Part shown: positions 16,673 to 24,311 of the stretch, piece by piece
Layout: each line of letters begins with the position of its first letter
Numbering within the stretch: position 1 is the stretch's first letter
NCBI GenBank assembly: GCA_016291665.1
Contig: JAEEYE010000020.1
Location: 1 to 36,187 of the forward strand
Reading direction: 5' to 3'
From: Oxalobacter sp.
Lineage (GTDB): Bacteria; Pseudomonadota; Gammaproteobacteria; Burkholderiales; Burkholderiaceae_D
Length of the DNA stretch: 36,187 nucleotides
Notes under the pieces: model-generated
Databases searched by the model: none
What the model was told of the DNA's origin: nothing
The model's input: the letters and a program-made list of their open reading frames with translations, nothing else
Made by a program: the position numbers and the translations under genes

Positions 16673-17154
16673 GCTTTGCCGCTCCTAAAATTCACCTGGG
16701 GAACCAGGTGTGCCCGGTCGATATCCGGGATGGTGAAATGTAATACGGAACAGGTTTTACCGTCCGGATTGTCGTATTCAAGGCCGATTTCATCGCCTTC
16801 CGGTTCCAAAAGGGTACCCTCAAACGTCTTACGGTTGATGCCCTCAACGGGACGGCGTAGCCTGACCCAGGCTTTTGCCCCCACAAAACGGACAAAATCC
16901 TGGAATTTGCGCAGTGGCCTATCAAGCCCTGGGGAGGAGACTTCCAAACGGTCATAATCGGCATCTTCCACCATCAAGGCATAGGAAAGCTGCCGGCTGA
17001 CCAATTCACAGTCATCCAGGGAAATACCACCCGTGACTGCTTTCTCAGGGAGGCAGTCAATATAAACACGCAAAATCCCGCCTGGCGCACGCTCGATATC
17101 CACGAGTTCGTAGCCACAGCCGGATACTGTCTTCTCAATCAGTTCTTCTAACAA
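16669..17154 (-). CDS. rimP: Ribosome maturation factor RimP
   Basis: This 161-residue protein of the YhbC family promotes early 30S assembly. It has the N-terminal alpha/beta domain with [20 protein letters not shown] and the C-terminal Sm-like barrel with the conserved [10 protein letters not shown] motif and the [16 protein letters not shown] segment. The start is TTG at 17154: AGGAG lies six bases upstream (17161-17165) and the preceding in-frame codon is TGA. It is the first gene of the rimP-nusA-infB-rbfA-truB operon; its stop overlaps the nusA start by 4 bp. Confidence 0.96.
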   Translation of the reverse strand: MLEELIEKTVSGCGYELVDIERAPGGILRVYIDCLPEKAVTGGISLDDCELVSRQLSYALMVEDADYDRLEVSSPGLDRPLRKFQDFVRFVGAKAWVRLRRPVEGINRKTFEGTLLEPEGDEIGLEYDNPDGKTCSVLHFTIPDIDRAHLVPQVNFRSGKA

Positions 17155-17221
17155 TCAATGCTCCTGTTCCAATAACAGTGATACGCCACGCACAACCTGG
17201 CAATGTTTACTGGGCATAATG

Positions 17222-17245
17222 AAAAAAAAATGGGCTAAAGCCCAT
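17222..17245 (-). terminator. Intrinsic terminator inside the rimP operon leader
   Basis: On the minus strand ATGGGC and GCCCAT (17245-17240 and 17235-17230) pair around TTTA, followed by nine T. It lies about 50 nt after the predicted start of transcription and about 70 bp before rimP, with no gene between promoter and hairpin, so it is an attenuator candidate. Confidence 0.8.
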
Positions 17246-17299
17246 CCGTTTCTTCCTTCTGCCCCCATTGCTGGCGGGCGAAACCTGTAATGTCATGCA

Positions 17300-17329
17300 A
17301 TTATATACGAAGACAGGGCTTAGCGCCAA
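17300..17329 (-). promoter_or_regulatory. Sigma-70 promoter of the rimP-nusA-infB operon
   Basis: Minus strand: TTGGCG (17329-17324), an 18-bp spacer and a perfect TATAAT (17305-17300). The start would be near 17293, giving a leader of about 139 nt. The gap 17155-17543 contains this leader, the parE promoter and no gene. Confidence 0.7.
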
Positions 17330-17468
17330 GAAAAAACCGGCATTTTTCAATGTTTTCAACGACAACACGACAACAAAAAAACCAAATGCCACACTAAACC
17401 CCCAAAAGGCTTCGATTGGATACTTTGCGCTGCCCCATTCACAGGAACAAGTGCCCCCTTCCCCTTTT

Positions 17469-17498
17469 TTGGCGTATCATCGCCCCTCGTTGTACAAT
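17469..17498 (+). promoter_or_regulatory. Probable sigma-70 promoter of parE-parC
   Basis: TTGGCG (17469-17474), an 18-bp spacer and TACAAT (17493-17498), giving a leader of about 40 nt before parE. Confidence 0.45.
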
Positions 17499-17543
17499 CC
17501 CGCTTAAAAATCCCCTTAGTCGGCTGATAGCCTGGCAATCTTT

Positions 17544-19520
17544 ATGGCAGAAAAGAATACCGCATACAGTGAAGAATCCATCAAGGTCTTAAAAGGCCTT
17601 GAACCCGTCCGCCAACGCCCCGGCATGTATACACGGACAGAGAATCCGTTACACATCATTACTGAAGTCATCGACAACGCATCTGATGAAGCCATCGGCG
17701 GCTGGTGCTCAGCCATCACCGTCACATTAAACCCAGATGGCAGTGTCACAGTGGAAGACAACGGCCGCGGGATTCCCGTTGGCATCCATCCCGAAGAAGG
17801 GATACCGACCGTTGAAATCGTATTCACCCAACTGCATTCCGGCGGGAAGTTCGCCAAAGGTGCCGACTCCGCCTATGCATTTTCAGGTGGTCTGCATGGG
17901 GTGGGTGTGTCAGTCACCAACGCCTTATCAAAAAAGATTGATGTTACCGTCTGGCGCGACAAAGCCGAACACCATATCGCCTTTACCGATGGGGAAGTCT
18001 CTTCCCCCTTAACGTCAACGCCACTGCCGCGGCGCGAGAAAAAAACGGGCACCCGGATTACCGTCTGGCCGGATGCCACCTATTTTGACGACCTGGCAAT
18101 CCCTCAAGCGGAGTTGAAACACCTGCTTCGCTCTAAAGCGATCCTGCTGCCGGGTCTGACTGTTTCCCTGACACAGCCTGACGGGAAGACCGAGACTTGG
18201 CATTATGCCGATGGTCTGAAAGGTTACCTATTTGAGTCATTGGGGCTCGTCTCTGACGAAGACACGGTCATTCCACCTTTTGTAGGTGAGCATTACGCCA
18301 ATGCAGAGGAAGAAGAATTTGCCGAAGGCGAAGGCGCCTCTTGGGTCGTTGTCTGGACAGCTGAAGGTCCGCAGGTACGTGAATCGTATGTCAACCTGAT
18401 CCCGACACCTGCCGGTGGCACGCATGAAAACGGCCTGCGTGACGGGCTTTTCAATGCAGTCAAAAGCTTTACCGAAATCCATTCATTGATGCCTAAAGGC
18501 GTCAGGCTCCTGCCGGAAGACGTCTTTGCCCGGGTTTCTTTTGTGCTCTCTGCCCGCGTCTTGGATCCGCAGTTCCAAGGCCAAGTCAAAGAAAAACTGA
18601 ATTCCCGCGATGCGGTACGGCTGATTTCCCACTGCACGCGCCCGGTCTTTGAACAGTGGTTGCACCAGAACGTCGAATATGGGCGCAAACTCGCAGAACT
18701 CGCCATCCGTCAGGCCCAAGCCCGGATGCGCCAGCTGCAAAAAATTGAAAAACGTAAATCTTCGTCCGTTGCTGTCTTACCAGGCAAACTCACTGACTGC
18801 GAATCACACGATACTCAAAGGAATGAGCTCTTCCTTGTTGAAGGGGACTCGGCAGGCGGCTCCGCCAAAATGGGACGCGACAAGGAATACCAAGCCATCC
18901 TGCCATTGCGCGGCAAAGTATTGAACGCCTGGGAAACCGACCGCGACCGGCTCTTTGCGAACCAGGAAATCCATGACATTTCGGTTGCCATCGGTGTCGA
19001 CCCGCATGGCGTTGATGATGATGTTGACCTTTCCGGGCTGCGCTACGGCAAAATCTGTATCCTGTCCGACGCGGACGTGGACGGCTCCCACATCCAAGTA
19101 CTGCTTTTGACACTCTTTTTCAGGCACTTCCCCAAGCTCATTGAAAACGGCAACATCTATGTCGCAAGGCCACCGCTTTTCCGTATCGATGCCCCAGCCA
19201 AGGGAAGGAAACCCGTCCAGAAACTCTATGCGTTGGACGAATCCGAATTGACACGCACCTTGGACCGTCTCCACAAAGAAGGCCATAAAGACAATGCCTT
19301 AGGTATCTCCCGCTTTAAGGGCTTAGGCGAAATGAGTGCCGAACAGCTGTGGGAAACAACATTAAACCCCGACACACGGCGGCTTTTGCCGGTTTTGGTC
19401 GGCAGTTTAGGACGGGAAGAGTCGGTTAAACGCTTCCAGATGCTGATGGGCAAAGGTGAAGCGGCGGCAAGACGCTCCTGGATGGAAGAACACGGCAACG
19501 AAGCCGACGCAGATATCTAA
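17544..19520 (+). CDS. parE: DNA topoisomerase IV subunit B
   Basis: This 658-residue ATPase subunit of topoisomerase IV decatenates daughter chromosomes. The GHKL ATPase has EVIDNASDEAIGG, DNGRGIPVG and GGLHGVGVSVTNALS, followed by the transducer domain. The TOPRIM domain has EGDSAGGSAK (from about residue 433) and DADVDGSHIQ, and the C-terminal FKGLGEMSAEQLWETT region is present. Lack of the extra GyrB insert and the adjacent parC gene make ParE rather than GyrB the right call. The start ATG lacks a strong Shine-Dalgarno. parC begins only 6-21 bp after the stop, so the two are one operon. Confidence 0.96.
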   Translation: MAEKNTAYSEESIKVLKGLEPVRQRPGMYTRTENPLHIITEVIDNASDEAIGGWCSAITVTLNPDGSVTVEDNGRGIPVGIHPEEGIPTVEIVFTQLHSGGKFAKGADSAYAFSGGLHGVGVSVTNALSKKIDVTVWRDKAEHHIAFTDGEVSSPLTSTPLPRREKKTGTRITVWPDATYFDDLAIPQAELKHLLRSKAILLPGLTVSLTQPDGKTETWHYADGLKGYLFESLGLVSDEDTVIPPFVGEHYANAEEEEFAEGEGASWVVVWTAEGPQVRESYVNLIPTPAGGTHENGLRDGLFNAVKSFTEIHSLMPKGVRLLPEDVFARVSFVLSARVLDPQFQGQVKEKLNSRDAVRLISHCTRPVFEQWLHQNVEYGRKLAELAIRQAQARMRQLQKIEKRKSSSVAVLPGKLTDCESHDTQRNELFLVEGDSAGGSAKMGRDKEYQAILPLRGKVLNAWETDRDRLFANQEIHDISVAIGVDPHGVDDDVDLSGLRYGKICILSDADVDGSHIQVLLLTLFFRHFPKLIENGNIYVARPPLFRIDAPAKGRKPVQKLYALDESELTRTLDRLHKEGHKDNALGISRFKGLGEMSAEQLWETTLNPDTRRLLPVLVGSLGREESVKRFQMLMGKGEAAARRSWMEEHGNEADADI

Positions 19521-19541
19521 ACAGTTATGGGAAAAGACGAG

Positions 19542-21899
19542 ATGAGCGAGCAACCCTCCCTGTTTGACATAGTTCAGCCTGAAACAGTGCCAGAAACGCC
19601 AAAAGAAACCGAATCCTCACAGGAATCCTTGATGCTGGCGCGCTTTGCCGAGCAGGCTTACTTAGATTATGCAATCTCCGTCGTGAAGGGACGGGCGCTG
19701 CCCGATGTCTGTGATGGGCAGAAACCCGTCCAGCGGCGCATCCTCTATGCAATGGATGAACTGGGACTGGCGCCTGATGCAAAACCACGCAAGTCGGCCG
19801 CCGTTGTAGGTGACGTCTTAGGCAAACTCCACCCCCATGGCGACCAGTCAGTCTATGATGCGTTGGTGCGCATGGCCCAAGACTTTACAATGCGCTACCC
19901 CTTGGTCGACGGCCATGGCAACTTTGGTTCCCGCGATGGGGATGGCGCAGCGGCGATGCGTTACACAGAAGCACGCCTCACCCCTGTCTCACGGCTGTTA
20001 CTGGAAGAAATCAACCAGGGTACCGTTGAATTCCAAGACAATTATGACGGCTCTTCCTTAGAACCAGCGATGCTACCTGCCCGGTTGCCGATGACGCTGA
20101 TGAACGGCGCATCCGGTATTGCCGTCGGGATGGCTACCGAAATCCCGCCGCACAACCTAAATGAAGTAGCTGACGCCGCTGTCGCCCTCATCGAAAACCC
20201 TGAACTCACGCATGACGAGCTGATGGCAATCCTTCCAGGCCCTGATTTCCCTGGTGGTGGGCAGATCATCTCCAGTAAAGCGGCGATTTCAGAAACCTAT
20301 AAGACAGGACGAGGCAGCCTGAAGGTCCGCGCCCGCTGGACGATTGAAGAACTTGCACGCGGCCAGTGGCAGGCCGTCATCACCGAACTACCCCCAGGTA
20401 CCTCAACACAGAAAGTCTTACAGGAAATTGAGGAACTCACAAACCCCAAGGTGCGTTCGGGCAAAAAGTCGCTCTCAGCTGAACAAAACACCTTAAAACA
20501 GCTCTTCTTAACCCTTTTGGACACCGTGCGGGATGAGTCCGGCCGCGACGCGCCAGTGCGCATCGTCTTGGAACCCAAATCCCGCCGCATCGATCCTGAA
20601 ACCTTCATGCAGACGCTTTTGGCGCACACCTCCCTGGAAGGCAATGCACCGGTCAACCTCGTGATGATCGGCATTGACGGACGCCCCAGGCAGAAAGGCC
20701 TTACCCATATCTTGAAAGAATGGGTGGAATTCCGCTTTGATACCGTGCGGCGCCGCACACGCTGGCGCTTGGGCAAGGTCAATGAGCGCATCCATATCCT
20801 GGAAGGCCGGATGCTGATCCTCATCAATATTGATGAAGCAATCCGCATCATCCGCGAAGCTGACAAACCGAAAGAAGCGTTGATGGCACGGTTTGGCTTG
20901 ACCGACACACAGGCCGAAGACATCCTTGAAATCCGGCTCAGGCAGTTGGCCCGCTTAGAGAGCATCAAGATTGAAAAAGAACTTGATGAGCTCCGTGCTG
21001 AAAAAGAAGACTTAAGCAATGTCCTGGCAAAACCGTCGGCACTAAGCAACCTGATCATCCGTGAAATCAAATCCGATAAGAAAAAATACGGTGACAAACG
21101 CCGTACGCTGATCCAGGAAGAAGAAAAAGCCACGGTCGAGCAGCAGGTCGTTGATGAACCCGTGACCGTCATCGTCTCCAAGAACGGATGGTTAAGGAAC
21201 CGCCAAGGTCATGGACTGAACCTCTCTACCCTGGCTTTTAAACAAGGTGACGCCCTTTATGGCATTTTTGAATGCCGCACGACCGACGTCCTGCTGGCCT
21301 TTTCCAACATCGGCCGGATCTATACCGTACCTGTCCACCAACTACCAGGCGGGCGTGGGGATGGTACACCGCTGACCTCCCTGGCGGAAGTCGGCAGTGG
21401 TGAAACCATCGTCCACTATCATGCCGGATCTACCGACACCCAGATACTGATTGCCCTTGCCTCCGGTTATGGGTTTGTCACCTCTGTGGGGGATATGGCA
21501 AGCCGTACCCGGAACGGCAAAGCCTTCATCAATATCGAAGAAGGCGACTCACTCTTAAAACCAGCGGTTTTAGAAGATGCCCATCAATGGCTGGCCGTAC
21601 TCTCACAAAACGGACGGTTGCTTGTCTTTGAACGCGCAGAACTGCGCACATTGGCTTCCGGTGGGCGCGGTTCCACCCTGATTGCCTTGGAAGACGGCGA
21701 AAAAATCAAAGCCATCTTACCGGCAACCGAAGCAGGGCTTTATGTGAACTGCCAGTCCGGCAACGGCAAGATCTATCAGGTCAAAGTCGGCACCGGTGCT
21801 GGAAAAGACTACAACAGCAAACGCGCACGGAAAGGACGCCAGGTCGAATCACGCTTCACCCCCGTCGGGCTTGAGCCTGTGACCGAAGACGCCCAGTAG
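19542..21899 (+). CDS. parC: DNA topoisomerase IV subunit A
   Basis: This DNA-cleaving subunit partners ParE. The winged-helix region holds [16 protein letters not shown] and [19 protein letters not shown], and the catalytic Tyr lies in [10 protein letters not shown] (residue 141 from this start). A tower, a coiled coil with [18 protein letters not shown], and a C-terminal beta-pinwheel follow. At the position of E. coli Ser80 in the quinolone-binding region there is Gln (HPHGDQ), and Asp stands for Glu84. ATG 19542 (MSEQPSLFD) has a purine-rich GGGAAAAGACGAG ahead; ATG 19527 is in frame without any Shine-Dalgarno. Confidence 0.95.
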   Translation: MSEQPSLFDIVQPETVPETPKETESSQESLMLARFAEQAYLDYAISVVKGRALPDVCDGQKPVQRRILYAMDELGLAPDAKPRKSAAVVGDVLGKLHPHGDQSVYDALVRMAQDFTMRYPLVDGHGNFGSRDGDGAAAMRYTEARLTPVSRLLLEEINQGTVEFQDNYDGSSLEPAMLPARLPMTLMNGASGIAVGMATEIPPHNLNEVADAAVALIENPELTHDELMAILPGPDFPGGGQIISSKAAISETYKTGRGSLKVRARWTIEELARGQWQAVITELPPGTSTQKVLQEIEELTNPKVRSGKKSLSAEQNTLKQLFLTLLDTVRDESGRDAPVRIVLEPKSRRIDPETFMQTLLAHTSLEGNAPVNLVMIGIDGRPRQKGLTHILKEWVEFRFDTVRRRTRWRLGKVNERIHILEGRMLILINIDEAIRIIREADKPKEALMARFGLTDTQAEDILEIRLRQLARLESIKIEKELDELRAEKEDLSNVLAKPSALSNLIIREIKSDKKKYGDKRRTLIQEEEKATVEQQVVDEPVTVIVSKNGWLRNRQGHGLNLSTLAFKQGDALYGIFECRTTDVLLAFSNIGRIYTVPVHQLPGGRGDGTPLTSLAEVGSGETIVHYHAGSTDTQILIALASGYGFVTSVGDMASRTRNGKAFINIEEGDSLLKPAVLEDAHQWLAVLSQNGRLLVFERAELRTLASGGRGSTLIALEDGEKIKAILPATEAGLYVNCQSGNGKIYQVKVGTGAGKDYNSKRARKGRQVESRFTPVGLEPVTEDAQ

Positions 21900-21925
21900 G
21901 CTACAGATACTGTTTCCGCGGGGAT

Positions 21926-22387
21926 TTAGGCAATCTCCGCAATCAGTTCAATCTCAAGGCATGCGCCCGTTGGGATCTGGGCAACACCAAAAGCTGAACG
22001 CGCATGCTTGCCGGCTTCACCAAAGACTTCGACAAAAAGGTCGGAGGCGCCATTCGTCACCAGATGATGGTCGGTAAAATCAGGCGTTGAATTCACGAGA
22101 GAGACAACCTTGACAATGCGTTTAACACGGTTCAAGTCCCCGCCACAGGCGTCCTGCAACGTACCAATCATATCAATCGCTGCCTGGCGGGCAACGCGCT
22201 GCCCTTCTTCGACCGTAATATCCTTGCCGAACTGTCCGACGCGGGGTTTGCCATCCTGTTTGCCCAAATGGCCGGACAGGTATACCAGGTTGCCCGACTG
22301 GACATACATCACATAAGACGCAACAGGTTTTGCAACAGGAGGCAGCGTGATATTACGTGCCTTCAGATTTTCATAAACATCCATCAT
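21926..22387 (-). CDS. RidA/YjgF-family protein
   Basis: This 153-residue member of the RidA (YjgF/YER057c/UK114) family is longer than classical RidA (about 128) and resembles the YjgF_endoribonc subgroup. RidA enzymes hydrolyse reactive enamine/imine intermediates made by PLP enzymes. The conserved Arg in HARSAFGVAQIP and the C-terminal LEIELIAEIA strand are present, so deaminase chemistry is possible, but subgroup members often have unproven substrates. AAGGA lies just upstream; the start may be the first or second of two consecutive ATGs. It converges with parC and diverges from the gene at 22508. Confidence 0.9.
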   Translation of the reverse strand: MMDVYENLKARNITLPPVAKPVASYVMYVQSGNLVYLSGHLGKQDGKPRVGQFGKDITVEEGQRVARQAAIDMIGTLQDACGGDLNRVKRIVKVVSLVNSTPDFTDHHLVTNGASDLFVEVFGEAGKHARSAFGVAQIPTGACLEIELIAEIA

Positions 22388-22507
22388 ATTTTCCTTTTAA
22401 AAGCACCCCTCTTGGGCAAATGACAAACCATTATAGCGACAAAATAGCGTATCCAAACACAACACCGATTGCTGTATTCGTTTAAAATCGATGCGAAGGA
22501 GCCCAAA

Positions 22508-22906
22508 ATGCCTGAAACAACCAATACCCCCAAAAAAGCGGAAAATGCAATCGACGCACACCTCTATAAACTCGCCGGCAAAAAACCTGTTCCCTGTTCG
22601 ATGGAAGAATGGGCACAATTCATGAAATCCGGTGCCAACCGCATCATTGAACAGCGCAAAGTTGGCAAATTCACTGTCTCAACAATATTTACCGGCATTG
22701 ACCGCAATTTCGGCAATGGGCCAAAACTCCTCTTTGAAACGACGGTATTAGGCCTAGAAGGTGACCTATTACCCTGCTGGCGATATTCGAGTTGGAACCA
22801 AGCCATTAAAGGCCAACGCCAGATTGTGTTAATCCTCGAATCCAAAGGCATCGACGCTTTGTTTTCGAAGGACAATAACCCCCAGCAAATCCAAACAACA
22901 AACTGA
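22508..22906 (+). CDS. Conserved hypothetical protein, 132 residues
   Basis: The ATG at 22508 is preceded by AAGGAG with six bases spacing, which is why it is preferred over an in-frame start 13 codons earlier. The N-terminal part is polar; the core reads GKFTVSTIFTGIDRNFGNGPKLLFETTV, then LLPCWRYSSWNQAIKGQRQIV. I associate this 'STxF-G-D-nFG... LFET-v ... RYs-W-eA--gH' pattern with small proteins of unknown role that are common in proteobacteria and phages, without a named function. No signal peptide or membrane segment. It precedes the PIN gene by 44 bp in the same direction, so an operon is possible; it does not look like a typical DNA-binding antitoxin. Confidence 0.75.
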   Translation: MPETTNTPKKAENAIDAHLYKLAGKKPVPCSMEEWAQFMKSGANRIIEQRKVGKFTVSTIFTGIDRNFGNGPKLLFETTVLGLEGDLLPCWRYSSWNQAIKGQRQIVLILESKGIDALFSKDNNPQQIQTTN

Positions 22907-22950
22907 GACAGCCTTTTCCCTTCTGAAACCTGAATGTTACCCATTTGAAA

Positions 22951-23403
22951 ATGGATTCACCAAATGCCACCCCATTAGCCGTATTTGATACGAATATCTG
23001 TCTAGATTTCTTTGTATTCAAAGACCCCGTTTCCAGCCACGTCCTCGAAGCAGTCAATACGCATAAACTTACGGCAATAACCCGCGAAGACTGCCGTGAA
23101 GAATTCCTGCGGGTTTTGGCTTACCCAAAACTTGGCTTATCAGAAAATGAACAGGATCAGGCTATTGCACTTTTTGACCAATCAATCGCCGTTTTAACGG
23201 TACCCACCAAAGACAAAACGCTCCTGCCGCTATGCACAGACAGCGACGACCAGAAATTCCTTGAAATTGCCTATGATGCCAATGCAACCTTCCTATTTAC
23301 CAAGGATAAGGCGTTATTGAAATTGAACAGATACAACCGTAAAAGAGGGCTATTTCGGATTGTCACCCCCGCAATCTGGATTTCTGAAAATCTAGAATCC
23401 TAA
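22951..23403 (+). CDS. PIN-domain protein, putative toxin-type RNase
   Basis: This 150-residue protein has one PIN domain, the metal-dependent RNase fold of VapC-like toxins, closest in pattern to the 'putative toxin-antitoxin system toxin component, PIN family'. Acidic residues expected at the active site are visible: D13 in VFDTN, E50/E51 in CREEF, D97/D99/D100 in TDSDDQKFLEIA and D119 in FTKDK. Start ATG 22951 has no good Shine-Dalgarno; a TTG two codons upstream is in frame. No recognisable antitoxin lies next to it on either strand, unless the preceding unknown gene plays that part, so it is an orphan PIN protein. Whether it is a toxin or a housekeeping nuclease is not shown. Confidence 0.82.
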   Translation: MDSPNATPLAVFDTNICLDFFVFKDPVSSHVLEAVNTHKLTAITREDCREEFLRVLAYPKLGLSENEQDQAIALFDQSIAVLTVPTKDKTLLPLCTDSDDQKFLEIAYDANATFLFTKDKALLKLNRYNRKRGLFRIVTPAIWISENLES

Positions 23404-23851
23404 AAGTCCCAAGCGATAACTTACCTCACAGTACGTTCAAAAAGGACACCCAACAATAGGTTGCCAGCAAGTCTTCTCAAACGCCAAAATTGTATTCATA
23501 ACCTATTGATTTCATTACATAAAATAAATAACAAATCCAAAACACGCAAATAGCGTTCCCTATTGCTGTGCTTGCCTCCCCTAAAAGACAAATTCCTCTT
23601 GAAAAAAAGCATTTGCTTTTGCTACTGCCCTTACCTACCCTGAAACACCAGCATATAAGGTAAAAAAAGCAAATCAATAAGCTAGAAATACCGTCCGTTT
23701 TGTTGGTTTCAGTACGGTGCAAACTGTTGGATTGTTGAAAATCCAATACACTTTATTGAAAAAAATGCTTTATTTATGGAAATTGTTGGGACTATAATGA
23801 CCTCGTTTATTAATAAAACAATTTTGCTAACACACAAAGCGGAGCAACACC
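23404..23851. other. AT-rich non-coding spacer before the H-NS gene
   Basis: No convincing gene is seen. It is clearly more AT-rich than its surroundings and contains a 7-bp inverted repeat (23727-23733/23740-23746) and the probable promoter of the H-NS-family gene. An 89-residue minus-strand frame here looks random. AT-rich upstream DNA suits H-NS autoregulation. Confidence 0.5.
23793..23798 (+). promoter_or_regulatory. -10 box of the H-NS-family gene
   Basis: A perfect TATAAT 53 bp before the ATG. The region 17 bp upstream is AT-rich but has no good -35 match, so only the -10 is supported. Confidence 0.4.
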
Positions 23852-24136
23852 ATGGCAACTTATCAGGAAATCCAGGCTCAGATTGCAGAATTGACAATCC
23901 AGGCTGAACAGGCACGTAAACAGGAATTATCCAGTGCCATCGCACAGATTAAATCCTTAATGGACGAATATGGCATCACCCTTAAAGACTTGAGCCGTCC
24001 AGGCAAAGGTTCAAAGCGTGAATCTGTTCCTCCAAAATACCGCGATCCAGCAACCGGCAGCACTTGGACTGGCCGTGGCAAACCACCAAAGTGGATTGCA
24101 AACGCTAAAGACCGTACCCCTTATCTGATCAAGTAA
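23852..24136 (+). CDS. H-NS-family nucleoid-structuring protein
   Basis: This 94-residue protein has an N-terminal coiled-coil oligomerisation helix (residues 1-45), a basic linker (RPGKGSKRESVPPKYRDPATG) and a short H-NS DNA-binding domain with the TWTGRGKPPKWI loop that inserts into the AT-rich minor groove. Such short forms (BpH3/Bv3F type) are common in betaproteobacteria and silence horizontally acquired AT-rich genes. A GGAG lies eight bases before the ATG. It is monocistronic behind an AT-rich spacer and ends at a strong terminator. Other paralogues are usual in relatives, so no gene symbol is given. Confidence 0.95.
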   Translation: MATYQEIQAQIAELTIQAEQARKQELSSAIAQIKSLMDEYGITLKDLSRPGKGSKRESVPPKYRDPATGSTWTGRGKPPKWIANAKDRTPYLIK

Positions 24137-24164
24137 TCTGCCTAACGGGATTTATTCCCGTGCT

Positions 24165-24204
24165 AAAAAAACCACCCTGCCGGAAACGGTGCGGTGGTTT
24201 TTTA
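24165..24204 (+). terminator. Bidirectional terminator after the H-NS-family gene
   Basis: AAAAAAACCACC and GGTGGTTTTTT form a stem (core 24171-24176/24193-24198) enclosing an inner CCG-GAAA-CGG hairpin, followed by T6. The A-tract on the left makes it work on both strands. A second small hairpin (24145-24150/24156-24161) precedes it. Confidence 0.9.
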
Positions 24205-24311
24205 TTTTCCAGAAATATCCTCACACCCTGCCATTAGCCGCCACTTTGGTGGATAATGGCATCCATTAATAACCTGTCCGCTTTTAGCAATTTCCCTAAA
24301 CCACACGAACC

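Noticed and set aside
17207-17392. 61-codon minus-strand frame upstream of rimP
   Set aside because: The intrinsic terminator at 17222-17245 lies inside it and the rimP promoter overlaps it; no ribosome-binding site.
20297-21181. 294-codon minus-strand frame
   Set aside because: It is antisense to parC and has Ser/Arg-rich shadow composition with no motif.
23477-23746. 89-codon minus-strand frame in the AT-rich spacer
   Set aside because: It has no Shine-Dalgarno, an odd Cys/Phe/Ser composition, and overlaps the promoter region of the H-NS-family gene; likely chance.
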